The position numbers were made by a program, and so were the translations under genes. A stretch of 64,000 nucleotides of DNA, from the NCBI RefSeq assembly GCF_028606985.1, contig NZ_CP117416.1, positions 3,448,001-3,512,000 of the forward strand, in the 5' to 3' direction. The notes below the pieces were generated by a model. It had not been told where the DNA came from, searched no databases, and saw only the letters and a program-made list of their open reading frames with translations. The DNA comes from Paenibacillus kyungheensis (GTDB lineage Bacteria > Bacillota > Bacilli > Paenibacillales > Paenibacillaceae). Shown piece by piece: positions 37,272-47,838 of this stretch; positions within the stretch are counted from its first letter, which is position 1, and each line of letters begins with the position of its first letter.

Positions 37272-38218
37272 CCGAGCACCGTACCTTTAGTCATTGACGT
37301 GCCACGTACAAAGTCAGACGCTTGTAGTGCTTTTTTGCCCGCAGGTTGAATCTCTGTCAGTGTAACGGTGCTATCGCCTGTACGAACAACAATACCTTCT
37401 GGCAATAATTCCAGAACTGTACCCGGTACAGCTTCTAGTGCTGCCCCTTTTAATGTAGCATCCGTCGTAGGCTTGCTTATTTTCCATACTTTGAATACTT
37501 CGCCATTCCATAATGTAAATCCACCAGAGAATGGTACAAGACCACGAACTTGATTATATAATTCACGACTGGTTTTCGACCAATCCAATTCTTCATCTTC
37601 ACGAGTCAAATTCGGAGCATAGGTGGATTCGTCATCATTTTGCGGTTCTGCTTCTACTTTACCTTCTAGCAGTCGTGGCAATTCTCGACGCAGAATCGTT
37701 GCTCCTGCTTCACTCATTTTGGCAAATAAAGTACCGGATGTATCTTCATCTGTAATCGGCACTTCGATCTTCGAGATCATATCTCCTGTGTCTAGACCCT
37801 CTGCCATATACATCAGCGTAATGCCTGTTACCGTTTCACCATTGATAATACAACGCTGAATCGGTGCACCTCCGCGATATTTAGGCAACAATGATCCATG
37901 AATATTTACACAACCTAAGCGTGGTAGATCCAATACAGCTTTCGGTAAAATCTGACCAAAAGCCGCCGTAACGATCAAATCTGGCTTATATGCTGCAAGT
38001 TCAGCGATAGATTCAGCATTTCTCATCCGTTGCGGTTGAAGTACTGGAATACCATGTTCTACCGCTGCTGCTTTGACAGGAGTAGGTGTTAATACTTTTT
38101 TACGACCTTGAGGGCGATCCGGTTGAGTCACGACACAGACTACATTCATGCCTTCTTCAATCAGAACATTTAAGCTATGCACAGCAAAATCGGGTGTTCC
38201 CATAAATGCAATGTTCAC
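37268..38218 (-). CDS. fmt: Methionyl-tRNA formyltransferase
   Basis: 316 residues. FMGTPDFAV at the N-terminus, the formyl-transferase loop INIHGSLLPKYRGGAPIQ (about residues 107-123, here beginning CVNIHGS) and a C-terminal OB domain. It formylates initiator Met-tRNA. The start is a GTG at 38218, 7 nt past the def stop region, with GGAAGGGG upstream inside def. It forms a def-fmt-rsmB operon. Confidence 0.97.
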   Translation of the reverse strand: MNIAFMGTPDFAVHSLNVLIEEGMNVVCVVTQPDRPQGRKKVLTPTPVKAAAVEHGIPVLQPQRMRNAESIAELAAYKPDLIVTAAFGQILPKAVLDLPRLGCVNIHGSLLPKYRGGAPIQRCIINGETVTGITLMYMAEGLDTGDMISKIEVPITDEDTSGTLFAKMSEAGATILRRELPRLLEGKVEAEPQNDDESTYAPNLTREDEELDWSKTSRELYNQVRGLVPFSGGFTLWNGEVFKVWKISKPTTDATLKGAALEAVPGTVLELLPEGIVVRTGDSTVTLTEIQPAGKKALQASDFVRGTSMTKGTVLG

Positions 38219-38225
38219 GATAGAC

Positions 38226-38705
38226 TTATTCCCCTTCCTCGTCTAGCTTACGGTCATAGACACGCTCTGCGATATCGGTAAATAGTACACCGTTCAAGTG
38301 ATCAATCTCATGTTGAAAAGCACGTGCTAACAGATCACGACCTGTAATTTTCACTTCTTCACCATTGCGATCTAATCCTTTGACCGTTACTTCCAAAGCA
38401 CGACGAACTTGACCGTTAAGACCGGGAATACTAAGACAACCTTCTGAACCTAGTTGCTCGCCGTTACTTTCTATAATTTCAGGATTAATGAGTTCGATTA
38501 ATCCATTATCATCGCCTACATCTACTACGATCAAACGTTTCAAAATACCGACTTGGGGCGCAGCAAGACCTACCCCGTCTGCATCGTACATTGTGTCTGC
38601 CATATCGGTTAACAACTTCTGTACATTCGGTGTAATTTTGGTTACTTCTTTTGCTTTTTTGTGAAGCACTTCATCCGGTTCCGTTACAATAATACGTATA
38701 GCCAT
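38226..38705 (-). CDS. def: Peptide deformylase
   Basis: 159 residues. All three PDF motifs are present: [18 protein letters not shown] (Cys ligand) and QHEIDHLNG (His ligands and Glu). It removes the formyl group from new proteins. Followed by fmt with a 7-nt gap. Confidence 0.97.
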   Translation of the reverse strand: MAIRIIVTEPDEVLHKKAKEVTKITPNVQKLLTDMADTMYDADGVGLAAPQVGILKRLIVVDVGDDNGLIELINPEIIESNGEQLGSEGCLSIPGLNGQVRRALEVTVKGLDRNGEEVKITGRDLLARAFQHEIDHLNGVLFTDIAERVYDRKLDEEGE

Positions 38706-38754
38706 TCTTTATCCCGTCCTTTATATTATCTCTCTACATGTACATTCGATCCTG

Positions 38755-41280
38755 TTACATTAATACTTGTGGATCTACATCAATACTGATTAATAACTCT
38801 TTATCACGTACACTATCTTGCAATTGTTCTGCCACATGCTCAGCAAGCTTGGCAACGTCCATATCTCCACGCCATTTTATCATACATTGGAATCGGTATC
38901 TATTTTTTAAGCGTGGTATTGGCGAAGCGACAGGACCTAATACATCCAATGCTTCATTTGAAAATCGTTCTAGACTACCTAACCAACCTAATTTAGAAGC
39001 TTGATCTTTAATCATCTGTGTATAATTTTCAGCGATACGTACTAATAAGGCTAATTTTTCATGTGAAAAAGTAATCAATGCTAAGCGACAATAGGGTGGA
39101 TACCCCAGTGTCTGACGATGCTTCAATTCTTCACGCACAAAAGACCCGTAATCGTGACGGCTCGCATGAATTACTGAATAATGCTCTGGATTATACGTCT
39201 GTACAATCACTTCACCCGGTAAATGATGACGACCTGCTCGTCCTGCTACTTGAGTCAGTAGTTGGAACGTTTTCTCAGCTGCGCGGAAATCAGGTAAATG
39301 TAGCGCTGAATCGGCTGCAATGACACCTACTAACGTAACATCTGGAAAATCCAATCCTTTGGCTACCATTTGCGTACCTAACAGTAAATCTGCTTTTTTA
39401 TCGCGAAATTGATTTAATAATTTCTCATGTGACCCTTTTTGTGTGGTTGTATCGACATCCATTCGCACTACTCGAATACCGGGAAATAATTTCGCCAATT
39501 CTTCTTCGACACGCTGTGTTCCTGTGCCAAAATAACGAATATGTTCACTACCACATTCCGGACATATTTGCGGAGCAGGTTCAGCATGACCACAATAGTG
39601 ACAACGCAGACTATTAGAACGCTGATGATAGGTGAGCGAGATATCACAATTCGGACATTCCGCCACATAACCGCACGTACGACACATCACAAATGTAGAA
39701 TGCCCGCGCCGATTAAGCAGTAAAACAATCTGTTGCTTTTTCTCCAGCCGATCTTCTATCGCTTGATGAAGAGGTCGACTGAACATCGAGCGATTGCCTT
39801 CTTTTAACTCTTCACGCATATCAATAATCTCTACGGCTGGAAGTTCGCTTCCAAGTGCCCGTCCATGAATTTCCAATAACATTGGCATAAATTCATCATT
39901 GGCTTGCGATCTAGCTGCATAATAACTTTCCAGTGAAGGAGTAGCTGAACCTAGAATGACAACAGCATTATGCTGGTGAGCACGATGAATCGCTACATCA
40001 CGCGCATGATACTTGGGACTTTCTTCTTGCTTATATGACGTCTCATGCTCTTCATCCATAATAATTAAGCCTAGATTGGAAAAAGGAGCAAAGATCGCTG
40101 AACGCGCACCAATCGCGACTTGAGATTTACCTTCACGAATTTTGCGCCATTCATCATAACGTTCACCACTAGACAATCGGCTATGCATCACGGCTACACG
40201 ATCACCAAAACGACCTTTAAACCGCTCAACCATCTGCGGAGTTAGTGCAATTTCAGGCACAAGCATAATCGCTTGTCGATCTTGTTCGATTACACGCTGA
40301 ATACATTGCAAATACACTTCTGTTTTCCCACTACCTGTAATCCCATGAATTAAATATTCGCCTTGTTCACGTTTATTAATACGGCTGATAATCGAGTTAT
40401 ATACTTGCTGTTGTTCATCTGTGAGCGTAAATGGTGTACTTGGTGTAAAGTTGCGATCTTGATAAGGATCACGGTACACTTCCATATCTATAATAGCGAT
40501 ATATCCTTTGTCTGCCAGAGCTTTCACTGTACTGGCTGTGACGCCAAGCACTGTCATGATTTCTTTGAGTGGTACATCGCCACCGGTATCTGCAATATAA
40601 GTCAGTACTTCTTGCTGACGCTTGGCTTTGGCTGGAAATTCTTCGATAATGGTACGAATCTCATCTTCTGGCAAATGCAAAGAAACGGTTCTCACAGTTT
40701 TCTTTTGCACTTTATCGCGTATACTACGACTTTCTAATAAAATGCCACGTTGCAATAACGATTTGATAATATGCGCTTGTTCGCCAAACCGACGACTTAA
40801 CAATTCCATCCGCACTTCTTGTTGCTTTTGAATATGAGAAACAATCTGTTCTTCTTCGTCGGTTAATAATGACTCTGTAGCATCAAAAAGAGAATCTTCT
40901 CCTACCCAAGATTCACGTTCAGCGACTCGAATATACCGTTCTGCTTTTCCTTTCAAAGCCGCAGGTAACATGGATTGAAGTGCAGTAATCCGGTGACACG
41001 CATATTTGGCACTCATCCATTCAGACAATTCAACCAATTCTTCGGACAATGGAGGTACAAGATCTAGTAATTCTTGTAATGATTTGAGCTTATTTGCTGG
41101 TGTCTCAGAAGTTCCACTTAATCCAATCACGAATCCTTGCAATGTACGCGGACCAAAAGGAACACCTACACGACTTCCTACTTCTAACCATCCTCGCATC
41201 GATTCTGGCACGATATAATCAAATGGACGATCTGTGCCCCGGCTAGGTACATCAACAATCACCTGAGCAATAAGAGTCAT
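38755..41280 (-). CDS. priA: Primosomal replication restart helicase PriA
   Basis: 841 residues. An N-terminal 3'-DNA-binding domain (RGTDRPFDYIVPE), a winged helix, an SF2 helicase with Walker A GITGSGKTEVY, motif II DEEHETSYK and motif VI QVAGRAGR, and a zinc-binding insert with four CxxC pairs (CRTC, CPNC, CHYC, CPEC). It reloads the replisome at repaired forks. The start ATG overlaps the coaBC stop (ATGA). Confidence 0.97.
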   Translation of the reverse strand: MTLIAQVIVDVPSRGTDRPFDYIVPESMRGWLEVGSRVGVPFGPRTLQGFVIGLSGTSETPANKLKSLQELLDLVPPLSEELVELSEWMSAKYACHRITALQSMLPAALKGKAERYIRVAERESWVGEDSLFDATESLLTDEEEQIVSHIQKQQEVRMELLSRRFGEQAHIIKSLLQRGILLESRSIRDKVQKKTVRTVSLHLPEDEIRTIIEEFPAKAKRQQEVLTYIADTGGDVPLKEIMTVLGVTASTVKALADKGYIAIIDMEVYRDPYQDRNFTPSTPFTLTDEQQQVYNSIISRINKREQGEYLIHGITGSGKTEVYLQCIQRVIEQDRQAIMLVPEIALTPQMVERFKGRFGDRVAVMHSRLSSGERYDEWRKIREGKSQVAIGARSAIFAPFSNLGLIIMDEEHETSYKQEESPKYHARDVAIHRAHQHNAVVILGSATPSLESYYAARSQANDEFMPMLLEIHGRALGSELPAVEIIDMREELKEGNRSMFSRPLHQAIEDRLEKKQQIVLLLNRRGHSTFVMCRTCGYVAECPNCDISLTYHQRSNSLRCHYCGHAEPAPQICPECGSEHIRYFGTGTQRVEEELAKLFPGIRVVRMDVDTTTQKGSHEKLLNQFRDKKADLLLGTQMVAKGLDFPDVTLVGVIAADSALHLPDFRAAEKTFQLLTQVAGRAGRHHLPGEVIVQTYNPEHYSVIHASRHDYGSFVREELKHRQTLGYPPYCRLALITFSHEKLALLVRIAENYTQMIKDQASKLGWLGSLERFSNEALDVLGPVASPIPRLKNRYRFQCMIKWRGDMDVAKLAEHVAEQLQDSVRDKELLISIDVDPQVLM

Positions 41281-42506
41281 AAGGTAGACACTCCATTCAA
41301 CCGTTTGGCTACAATACTTAGCAATTGGATGGCGACTTCATCTTTACTCATTAATGGTAGATCCACTACTAATCCCTGTGCATCATAAATCTGAACAAGA
41401 TTCGTATCTGTGCCAAATCCAGCTCCAACTGCGGTGACATCATTAGCGACTAATAGATCACAGTTTTTACGTTTTAATTTACCTATAGCATGTTCAGCGA
41501 CATCATTCGTTTCTGCGGCAAAGCCAATCAAAAATTGCCCCTGTTTACGTTGACCTAGACTTTCCAGAATATCGACTGTTTTTTCCAATTCTAGTGTAAG
41601 TCCTTCGTCTTTTTTCTTCATTTTGGTCTCGTACACAGTTTGCGGGCGATAATCAGCTACCGCTGCTGTTTGAATCATAATATCAGTATGATTCCATTCG
41701 CCTAATACTGCTTCATACATATCTTGAGCAGATTGAACACGCACTGTCTCTATGCCTTCAGGTAAAGGTACTTGTACTGTTCCTGCAATCAATCGTACCG
41801 ATGCCCCCATATCGTGAGCAGCTTTGGCAATCGCAATTCCCATTTTGCCAGAGGAATCATTGGTAATAAAACGAACAGGATCGATCCGTTCTACTGTTGC
41901 ACCTGCGGTAACGGTCACTTTTTTACCTGCTAACACCTGACGTAACTGATTGCGGTGTGCTTGAGCTTGAAAAAAATCTTGTACTACTTTAATAATCGTC
42001 TCCGGTTCTTCCAAACGCCCTTTGCCGACATAACCACAAGCCAACATGCCACTTCCTGGCTCAATCATCAACACACCACGACTAACCAGTGTATTCATAT
42101 TTTGTACAACTGCTGGATGCTGATACATATGCACATTCATTGCCGGTGCGACCATGATTGGAGCTGTTGTGGCAAGCAATGTGGAAGACAGCATATCATC
42201 TGCTAATCCATGTGCCATTTTAGCAATTGTATTGGCAGTGGCTGGAGCAATTAATACCAGATCAGCTAGATCAGCCAGGTTAATATGGGTGACTACTTCT
42301 GGATCACGTTCGTCAAATGTATCTATATGAACCGGGTTACGAGAGAGCGTCTGTAATGTAAGTTCGGTAATAAATTTGGAAGCAGAACGTGTCATAATGA
42401 CATGCACATCTGCCCCTTGTTTTACCAATCCGCTACACAACGCTGCCGCTTTGTAAGCAGCGATTCCGCCAGTAATCCCCAGCACAATCTTTTTACCTTG
42501 CAGCAT
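41277..42506 (-). CDS. coaBC: Bifunctional phosphopantothenoylcysteine decarboxylase/synthetase (Dfp)
   Basis: 409 residues. The N-terminal flavin decarboxylase CoaC (about 1-180) has GGIAAYKA, the PAMNVHMY motif and the ACGYVGKGRLEEP lid; the C-terminal CTP-dependent synthetase CoaB (about 190-400) has TAGATVERIDPVRFITN. Two steps of CoA synthesis. ATG 42506 follows GGGG by about 8 nt; an upstream TTG in frame has no ribosome site. Confidence 0.96.
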   Translation of the reverse strand: MLQGKKIVLGITGGIAAYKAAALCSGLVKQGADVHVIMTRSASKFITELTLQTLSRNPVHIDTFDERDPEVVTHINLADLADLVLIAPATANTIAKMAHGLADDMLSSTLLATTAPIMVAPAMNVHMYQHPAVVQNMNTLVSRGVLMIEPGSGMLACGYVGKGRLEEPETIIKVVQDFFQAQAHRNQLRQVLAGKKVTVTAGATVERIDPVRFITNDSSGKMGIAIAKAAHDMGASVRLIAGTVQVPLPEGIETVRVQSAQDMYEAVLGEWNHTDIMIQTAAVADYRPQTVYETKMKKKDEGLTLELEKTVDILESLGQRKQGQFLIGFAAETNDVAEHAIGKLKRKNCDLLVANDVTAVGAGFGTDTNLVQIYDAQGLVVDLPLMSKDEVAIQLLSIVAKRLNGVSTL

Positions 42507-42610
42507 CTCTATTTCCCCGCTTTCGTTTAATTTTTGCAATTATTCATCCCTTTATTATACCTCTTTTTATCGTAAAAGGGGAATCTATTCCATCGTTTTA
42601 GTATATTTTC

Positions 42611-42637
42611 AAAAAAAATAACAACCTTTCGGTTGTT
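42611..42637 (-). terminator. Terminator between rpoZ and coaBC
   Basis: AACAACC-GAAA-GGTTGTT on the minus strand followed by TTTTTTTT: a strong intrinsic terminator. Confidence 0.85.
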
Positions 42638-42650
42638 AGCAAGTGGCACA

Positions 42651-42687
42651 GGGGTCCGTATTTAATTAAGCTTCTATAGCGGGCCCC
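42651..42687 (-). other. Second GC-rich hairpin downstream of rpoZ
   Basis: GGGGTCC (42651-42657) pairs with GGGCCCC (42681-42687) with one wobble and a 23-nt loop, between the rpoZ stop and the terminator. There is no U-run. It may protect the 3' end of the gmk-rpoZ mRNA. Confidence 0.45.
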
Positions 42688-42705
42688 TTTACCGTAGCCT
42701 GTTAC

Positions 42706-42927
42706 TTATTTTTCGTCGTCATACTCTGTTTCAGTTCTGCGTTCGATACGAAGAATATCGTTATAGATTTCTTCTAATGCAATCCCTACATATTTGCTCG
42801 CATGAGCATCTTTCAATTCACTAACACTACCTTCACGTAGTTGTCTAGCACGACGGGAAGCTGCAACAACAAGCGAGTACTTACTGTCGACTTTAGTCAT
42901 CATTTCATCAATAGAAGGATATAACAT
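42706..42927 (-). CDS. rpoZ: RNA polymerase omega subunit
   Basis: 73 residues. MLYPSIDEMMTKVDSKYSLV, RRARQLREG and the KYVGIALEEI segment match Bacillales omega. It stabilises beta' during RNA polymerase assembly. ATG 42927 gives the same N-terminus as the B. subtilis protein; an ATG three codons upstream is also in frame. It follows gmk as in B. subtilis. Confidence 0.95.
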   Translation of the reverse strand: MLYPSIDEMMTKVDSKYSLVVAASRRARQLREGSVSELKDAHASKYVGIALEEIYNDILRIERRTETEYDDEK

Positions 42928-42974
42928 TAGATACACACACCTCTTCGTGTTCTGCGAAATTTATTTCACAGGAC

Positions 42975-43547
42975 TTATTTTGTAATCTTACAATGTTCTG
43001 CGACAATAATACTCTGGATTCGCATACACGCTAGATCAATTTCATCATTGACTACAGAGTAATCATAATGCTTCATTAATTCCAACTCGTCAGCAGCTAC
43101 CGTCATTCGATTCATAATCGTATCTACGGTTTCGGTTCCACGTCCATGCAGACGTTGTTCCAATTCTTCAAACGAAGGTGGAGTCAAAAATATAAATACG
43201 CCTTCTGGAAACTTCTCCATGACTTTCAAAGCACCTTGCACTTCGATTTCAAGGAAAATATCGTTACCCGCATTCAGCGTATCTTCTACAAAATCGCGTG
43301 GTGTTCCATAAAAGTTGCCTACATATTCTGCATGTTCTAACAAACGATCGTTTAAGATCATTTCTTGAAATTGCTCATGGCTTTTGAAAAAGTAGTTCAC
43401 TCCATCCACTTCACCTGCACGAGGCTGGCGTGTGGTTGCAGATACAGAATAGATCAATTCAGGCATACGCGTCCGAAGAGCACTGCATACCGTTCCTTTA
43501 CCGACACCGGAAGGGCCGGATAACACAAATAATAATCCTTTAGACAT
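42975..43547 (-). CDS. gmk: Guanylate kinase
   Basis: 190 residues. P-loop [11 protein letters not shown] near residue 10, GMP-binding [19 protein letters not shown] and the lid. It converts GMP to GDP. ATG 43547 follows GGAG by 7 nt; an open extension of 29 codons reaches into remA and looks spurious. Confidence 0.96.
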   Translation of the reverse strand: MSKGLLFVLSGPSGVGKGTVCSALRTRMPELIYSVSATTRQPRAGEVDGVNYFFKSHEQFQEMILNDRLLEHAEYVGNFYGTPRDFVEDTLNAGNDIFLEIEVQGALKVMEKFPEGVFIFLTPPSFEELEQRLHGRGTETVDTIMNRMTVAADELELMKHYDYSVVNDEIDLACMRIQSIIVAEHCKITK

Positions 43548-43614
43548 GGTACACTCCATTTTAGGCTGTTGCGTCGTCCGGTGCATAGTGGATTGATCAA
43601 CAGCCTCTTTTTGT

Positions 43615-43875
43615 TTATTCGTCGTGATCATCATCTTTAGTCGATAAGCGATGTGCTACAGTTTCCGGTTGCACTGCGGAAAGAATCACATGATCGCTAT
43701 CTGTAATGATAACAGCACGGGTACGACGACCATATGTGGCATCAATGAGCATATGACGATCGCGTGCTTCCTGAATAATTCTTTTGATTGGTGCAGACTC
43801 AGGGCTTACTATAGAAATAATCCGATTCGCGGATACAATATTTCCGAAGCCAATATTGATAAGTTTGATGGCCAT
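43615..43875 (-). CDS. remA: RemA (DUF370), biofilm matrix gene regulator
   Basis: 86 residues, almost the length of B. subtilis RemA, with [22 protein letters not shown] and [12 protein letters not shown]. RemA is an oligomeric DNA-binding activator of matrix operons. ATG 43875 is preceded by GGGGG. It lies between yicC and gmk as in B. subtilis. Confidence 0.95.
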   Translation of the reverse strand: MAIKLINIGFGNIVSANRIISIVSPESAPIKRIIQEARDRHMLIDATYGRRTRAVIITDSDHVILSAVQPETVAHRLSTKDDDHDE

Positions 43876-43938
43876 CTTCAGGTTTTTCCCCCTATACATT
43901 TGACTCATTTACGCCGAAATGAGGTCGCTGACTTGCAT

Positions 43939-44841
43939 TCATTCCAAATTTGCGGCTTGTTCACGGATCTTTTCCAGTTCCGCTTTCATCTCGACGACAT
44001 GATTCACGAGAGCCAGATGATTCGCTTTAGAACCAATCGTATTCACTTCTCTATTCATTTCTTGAATCAAAAAATCAAGCCTACGCCCGATTGCATCATT
44101 ACTTTCTAGCAATAATTTGCACTGCTGAAAATGACTATTCAAACGCGTCAATTCTTCGTCAATATTAGAACGATCTGCAAATACAGCTATCTCCATGCTA
44201 ATTCTGGAATCGTCCCAATGATAACTTCCATCCTGAAGTTCAGATAATCGCTGTTTTAGACGTATGCGATGTTCTTCTACTACAGTAGGCGCCAATTCAC
44301 ACATACTGCGATAATACTGCTCTAGCAGATTCAGCCGCTCCCGCAAATCGTTAGCTAAATGAATCCCTTCTCGTGCACGCATTTGCAGTAAATTTTGAAG
44401 TGCTTCTTGTAGTCCTTGTCCAAGAATCTGTTGCCACTGTGCTTGTTCTTCTTCATCTGCCAATTCCGAAGGTTGCTCGGTAGTCATGACTCCTGGTAAT
44501 GCAAGCAATTGATTGATATCCAAATTTCCATTCACACCATAACGCTCTGTAAGCTCTTGACCGGCTTGTAAGTAAGACTGAACGTTAGCATGGTTGAGCT
44601 TCAAAGACGGAACTTGCCCTGTATCTTGCTCTTTGTTCATAAATACATCTATCCGTCCACGCTTGATCGCATCTTGAATCAGCCTTTTGAGACTGTCCTC
44701 CATTTGACCCCATTCACGTGGTAAACGCATCATAATTTCGCAATAACGATGGTTGACGGATTTGACTTCAATCTGGACTTTGTAGCCGCCAAATTGCACG
44801 GCGGACTGACCGTATCCGGTCATACTGAATGACATCGGCAT
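43939..44841 (-). CDS. yicC: YicC/YloC family endoribonuclease
   Basis: About 300 residues. N-terminal SMTGYGQSAV, middle KSVNHRYCEIMMRLPRE-type segment and C-terminal DUF1732 with RRLDFLIQEMNREVNTIGSKA. E. coli YicC is an RNase implicated in small-RNA turnover. Three possible starts (44844 GTG, 44841 ATG, 44835 ATG) lie close together and the sequence does not decide between them. Confidence 0.93.
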   Translation of the reverse strand: MPMSFSMTGYGQSAVQFGGYKVQIEVKSVNHRYCEIMMRLPREWGQMEDSLKRLIQDAIKRGRIDVFMNKEQDTGQVPSLKLNHANVQSYLQAGQELTERYGVNGNLDINQLLALPGVMTTEQPSELADEEEQAQWQQILGQGLQEALQNLLQMRAREGIHLANDLRERLNLLEQYYRSMCELAPTVVEEHRIRLKQRLSELQDGSYHWDDSRISMEIAVFADRSNIDEELTRLNSHFQQCKLLLESNDAIGRRLDFLIQEMNREVNTIGSKANHLALVNHVVEMKAELEKIREQAANLE

Positions 44842-44867
44842 CACATCCGTTATCCTATTGTAATTGA

Positions 44868-46760
44868 TTATCTATTGTGAAACAAGGGGTTTGGACGGCG
44901 CTTTGCTTTTGCCCATATATATTCAGTTAGCTGTACACTCATATCATAAAACATAAACGGAGTCATAATATAAATTCCGTTAAAATGTTCCATAGCGACA
45001 TCCAGCAATTCTTTGGCGATGATTACGCCTGTGGCTCTGCCTTCTTCGCCTTCCAATCCTGCCATCCGTCCGCGTACTTCATCGGATAATTGAATACCAG
45101 GTACTTCATTATGAAGATATTCTGCATTACGTCCACTAGCGAGAGGCATAATACCTATAAAAATAGGAATATCTAAATGCTTGGTTGCTTCCCGAATATC
45201 AGCGATCAACTGCACATTATAGACAGGCTGAGTCATAATATAATCAGCACCAGCCGCAATTTTCTTTTCCAGACGAACAACTGCTTTATCCAGATGTTTG
45301 ACATTCGGGTTAAAAGCGGCGCCTACTACAAATTTGGCACGTTGTTTGAGCGGTTTGCCTGAGAATGCGATACCTTCATTCAATTGCTTAATCATTTTGA
45401 TCATATCAAATGAAGTCATATCGTAGACAGAACTTGCTCCAGGCAAATCACCAAATTTAGACGGATCGCCGGTCACAGCCAGTACATGATCAATACCGAG
45501 AGCATCGAATCCCATCATATGAGATTGACTACCAATCATATTACGATCACGACAAGCGATATGAATCAACGGACGAATCCCTGCTTCACGTTGCACAATA
45601 TGTCCGAGTGCCATATTACTCATACGAGTCACTGCAAGCGAATTATCCGCTAGAGTTAGTGCATCTACTCCAGCTTCTTTAAGTGCGGCTGCCCCTTTAA
45701 GAAAGCGTGTAATATCAAGATCACGAGGTGGATCAAGTTCTACAATCACTGTTGGACGTTCACGCACCAGGTCTACCAGTGTCGGCGGTACATCTTCTCC
45801 GTTACGATCGCTTTCATCCATAATGGCGTTCTCAATCGTTACACTAATTTGAGGAGTCGGTGTCTGGACATTGGAAAAGTCTAACTTCTCCGGTACATAT
45901 CCTTCTAACGCTCTAGCAATAGCGGCGATATGTTCAGGTGTTGTTCCACAGCATCCGCCGATCACTCGTGCTCCTAATTCGGCAAATCGAATACTACGCT
46001 GGCCAAAATAAGCCGGACTTGCCCCATAGCGATACTCACCATCTACATAATCCGCTACTCCTGCATCAGGGTACACTGATAATGGCAAAGATACTTTACC
46101 TTGAACTGCTTCCAGTGCATGAAGTGTTCCGTTAGGGCCTACACGACAATTCAGTCCTACCATATCTGCACCCGCATCAGTCAGTAAAGCAAACGCATCT
46201 GGCAAAGCAAACCCATCCAGCGTCCGAATCGCATCTTCTACCGTTAACTGACACATCACCGGAATATCAGTCAGTTTGCGTACTTGCCGTAAAGCAATCG
46301 CCAGCTCTTCTACTTCAAAAAACGTTTCCAACAAAATTCCGTCTACGCCTTCTTCTAACAAAGACGATACTTGTTGTCTAAAATGCTGACGTAATTCAGA
46401 CCGCGGAATATTGGTTCGTTTACCATTGCGAATCGCACCTACTGAACCGACAACATAAGCTTGATCACCAGCTGCTGCCCGGGCGATCCGTACACCTGCG
46501 CGATTAATTTCATCTACTTTATGTTCAAGCCCATATTTAGATAATCGGTCATAATTAGCAGAAAATGTATTCGTTTCGATCATTTGAGCACCAGCAGTTA
46601 CATATTGACGATGTACATCTTCTATAATATGTGGACGAATCAAATTCAATTCTTCATAAGAAATACCTACAGGAAATCCTAATTGGTACAAATAGGTTCC
46701 CATTGCTCCATCGCCTATAATTACATGATCTGTCCATTTGGAACGCAAATCTGGCTTCAT
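44868..46760 (-). CDS. yitJ: Bifunctional homocysteine S-methyltransferase / methylenetetrahydrofolate reductase (YitJ-like)
   Basis: 630 residues. The N-terminal homocysteine methyltransferase half (about 1-300) has GDGAMGTYLYQLG and zinc Cys residues in GLNCRVGP and GGCCGTTPE; the C-terminal MTHFR half (about 340-620) has VELDPPRD, ADYIMTQPVY and the FAD-binding barrel. It makes methionine using 5-methyl-THF made in cis. ATG 46760 follows GGGGTGG. B. subtilis yitJ has an S-box leader; the short gap here (117 nt) shows none. Confidence 0.93.
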   Translation of the reverse strand: MKPDLRSKWTDHVIIGDGAMGTYLYQLGFPVGISYEELNLIRPHIIEDVHRQYVTAGAQMIETNTFSANYDRLSKYGLEHKVDEINRAGVRIARAAAGDQAYVVGSVGAIRNGKRTNIPRSELRQHFRQQVSSLLEEGVDGILLETFFEVEELAIALRQVRKLTDIPVMCQLTVEDAIRTLDGFALPDAFALLTDAGADMVGLNCRVGPNGTLHALEAVQGKVSLPLSVYPDAGVADYVDGEYRYGASPAYFGQRSIRFAELGARVIGGCCGTTPEHIAAIARALEGYVPEKLDFSNVQTPTPQISVTIENAIMDESDRNGEDVPPTLVDLVRERPTVIVELDPPRDLDITRFLKGAAALKEAGVDALTLADNSLAVTRMSNMALGHIVQREAGIRPLIHIACRDRNMIGSQSHMMGFDALGIDHVLAVTGDPSKFGDLPGASSVYDMTSFDMIKMIKQLNEGIAFSGKPLKQRAKFVVGAAFNPNVKHLDKAVVRLEKKIAAGADYIMTQPVYNVQLIADIREATKHLDIPIFIGIMPLASGRNAEYLHNEVPGIQLSDEVRGRMAGLEGEEGRATGVIIAKELLDVAMEHFNGIYIMTPFMFYDMSVQLTEYIWAKAKRRPNPLFHNR

Positions 46761-46877
46761 TGTATAGTCCACCCCACTGTATGTCATTTACGTTCTAATG
46801 TATCATATAAAAACGATCTATAAGACGTCTGAACGGTGGTATAGTTAAATTATATAACCAGACGCGTAACAAGCATA

Positions 46878-47714
46878 TTATTCGGTTGTTTCTCCAGTGT
46901 ATACAGTAGCCGCAGGGCCGGTCATATATACTTTGTTACTGGACTCATCCCATTCAATATATAAGTCTCCACCTTTAAGCGAGACATAACCAGTACGATC
47001 AGAATATCCATTCAGTACAGAAGAGACCAATGTCGCACAAGCTCCTGTTCCACAAGCAAGTGTCGGCCCTGCTCCTCGTTCCCATACACGCATGTCCATT
47101 CGATCACGACTTTGCACCGTTGTAAATTCTACATTGACTTTACGCGGAAATAATGGATGATTTTCAAGTAGTGGTCCCCATTTATTCAAATCGATATTCA
47201 CAGCATCTTCTACATAAATAACGCAGTGAGGATTACCCATAGATACCGCTGTAAAATAGAAAATCTGACCTTCCACTTCTATCTCTTGATTGATTACTGG
47301 ATTGCCTTCGATTGCTACAGGAATTAACGTACTATCCAAAATAGGCTCTCCCATATCTACACGAACTGTATGGGCTATTCCGTCTTCAGCTTGCACAGTA
47401 ACCGATTGAACTCCTGCACCCATCGTTTCTATCGTGATTTCAGTATGAGGCGTTAACCCACGATCATACACATATTTGGCAACACAACGAATCGCATTCC
47501 CACATTGTTCTGCTTCTGATCCATCTGAATTAATAATTCTCATCATAAAATCTGCATTCGCAGACGGCAAAATATAAACTAATCCATCTGCACCGATACC
47601 AAAGTAACGATTGCAATGCTTAATCGCTAATTCTGCTACATTTGCTGGTAAGGATGGCTCTCCATAGACGATGATAAAATCATTGCCCAGACCATTCATT
47701 TTTGTAAATTCCAT
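46878..47714 (-). CDS. dapF: Diaminopimelate epimerase
   Basis: 278 residues. KMNGLGNDF at the N-terminus, catalytic Cys pair in EQCGNAIRC and ACGTGACA, and the DMGEP segment. It makes meso-diaminopimelate for lysine and peptidoglycan. AGGAG precedes the ATG; divergent from rqcH. Confidence 0.97.
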   Translation of the reverse strand: MEFTKMNGLGNDFIIVYGEPSLPANVAELAIKHCNRYFGIGADGLVYILPSANADFMMRIINSDGSEAEQCGNAIRCVAKYVYDRGLTPHTEITIETMGAGVQSVTVQAEDGIAHTVRVDMGEPILDSTLIPVAIEGNPVINQEIEVEGQIFYFTAVSMGNPHCVIYVEDAVNIDLNKWGPLLENHPLFPRKVNVEFTTVQSRDRMDMRVWERGAGPTLACGTGACATLVSSVLNGYSDRTGYVSLKGGDLYIEWDESSNKVYMTGPAATVYTGETTE

Positions 47715-47838
47715 ATTGATTCTCTCCTCCGAAAAACACGTTCTATTGGGTAAGCATACATGATGGCACTATAAATTGCTATGGCTTTGTGGCATGATAG
47801 AAGATGATTATGATAGTAAGAATAGGAGAATACTCGAT

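Noticed and set aside
38738-39004. Open frames of 60-150 codons on the plus strand opposite priA, prkC and other minus genes
   Set aside because: They overlap well-supported genes, lack ribosome sites and have low-complexity or Cys/His-rich translations typical of antisense frames.
46761-46877. S-box (SAM riboswitch) upstream of the yitJ-like gene
   Set aside because: B. subtilis yitJ has one, but this gap is only 117 nt and shows none of the conserved S-box stems or a terminator.
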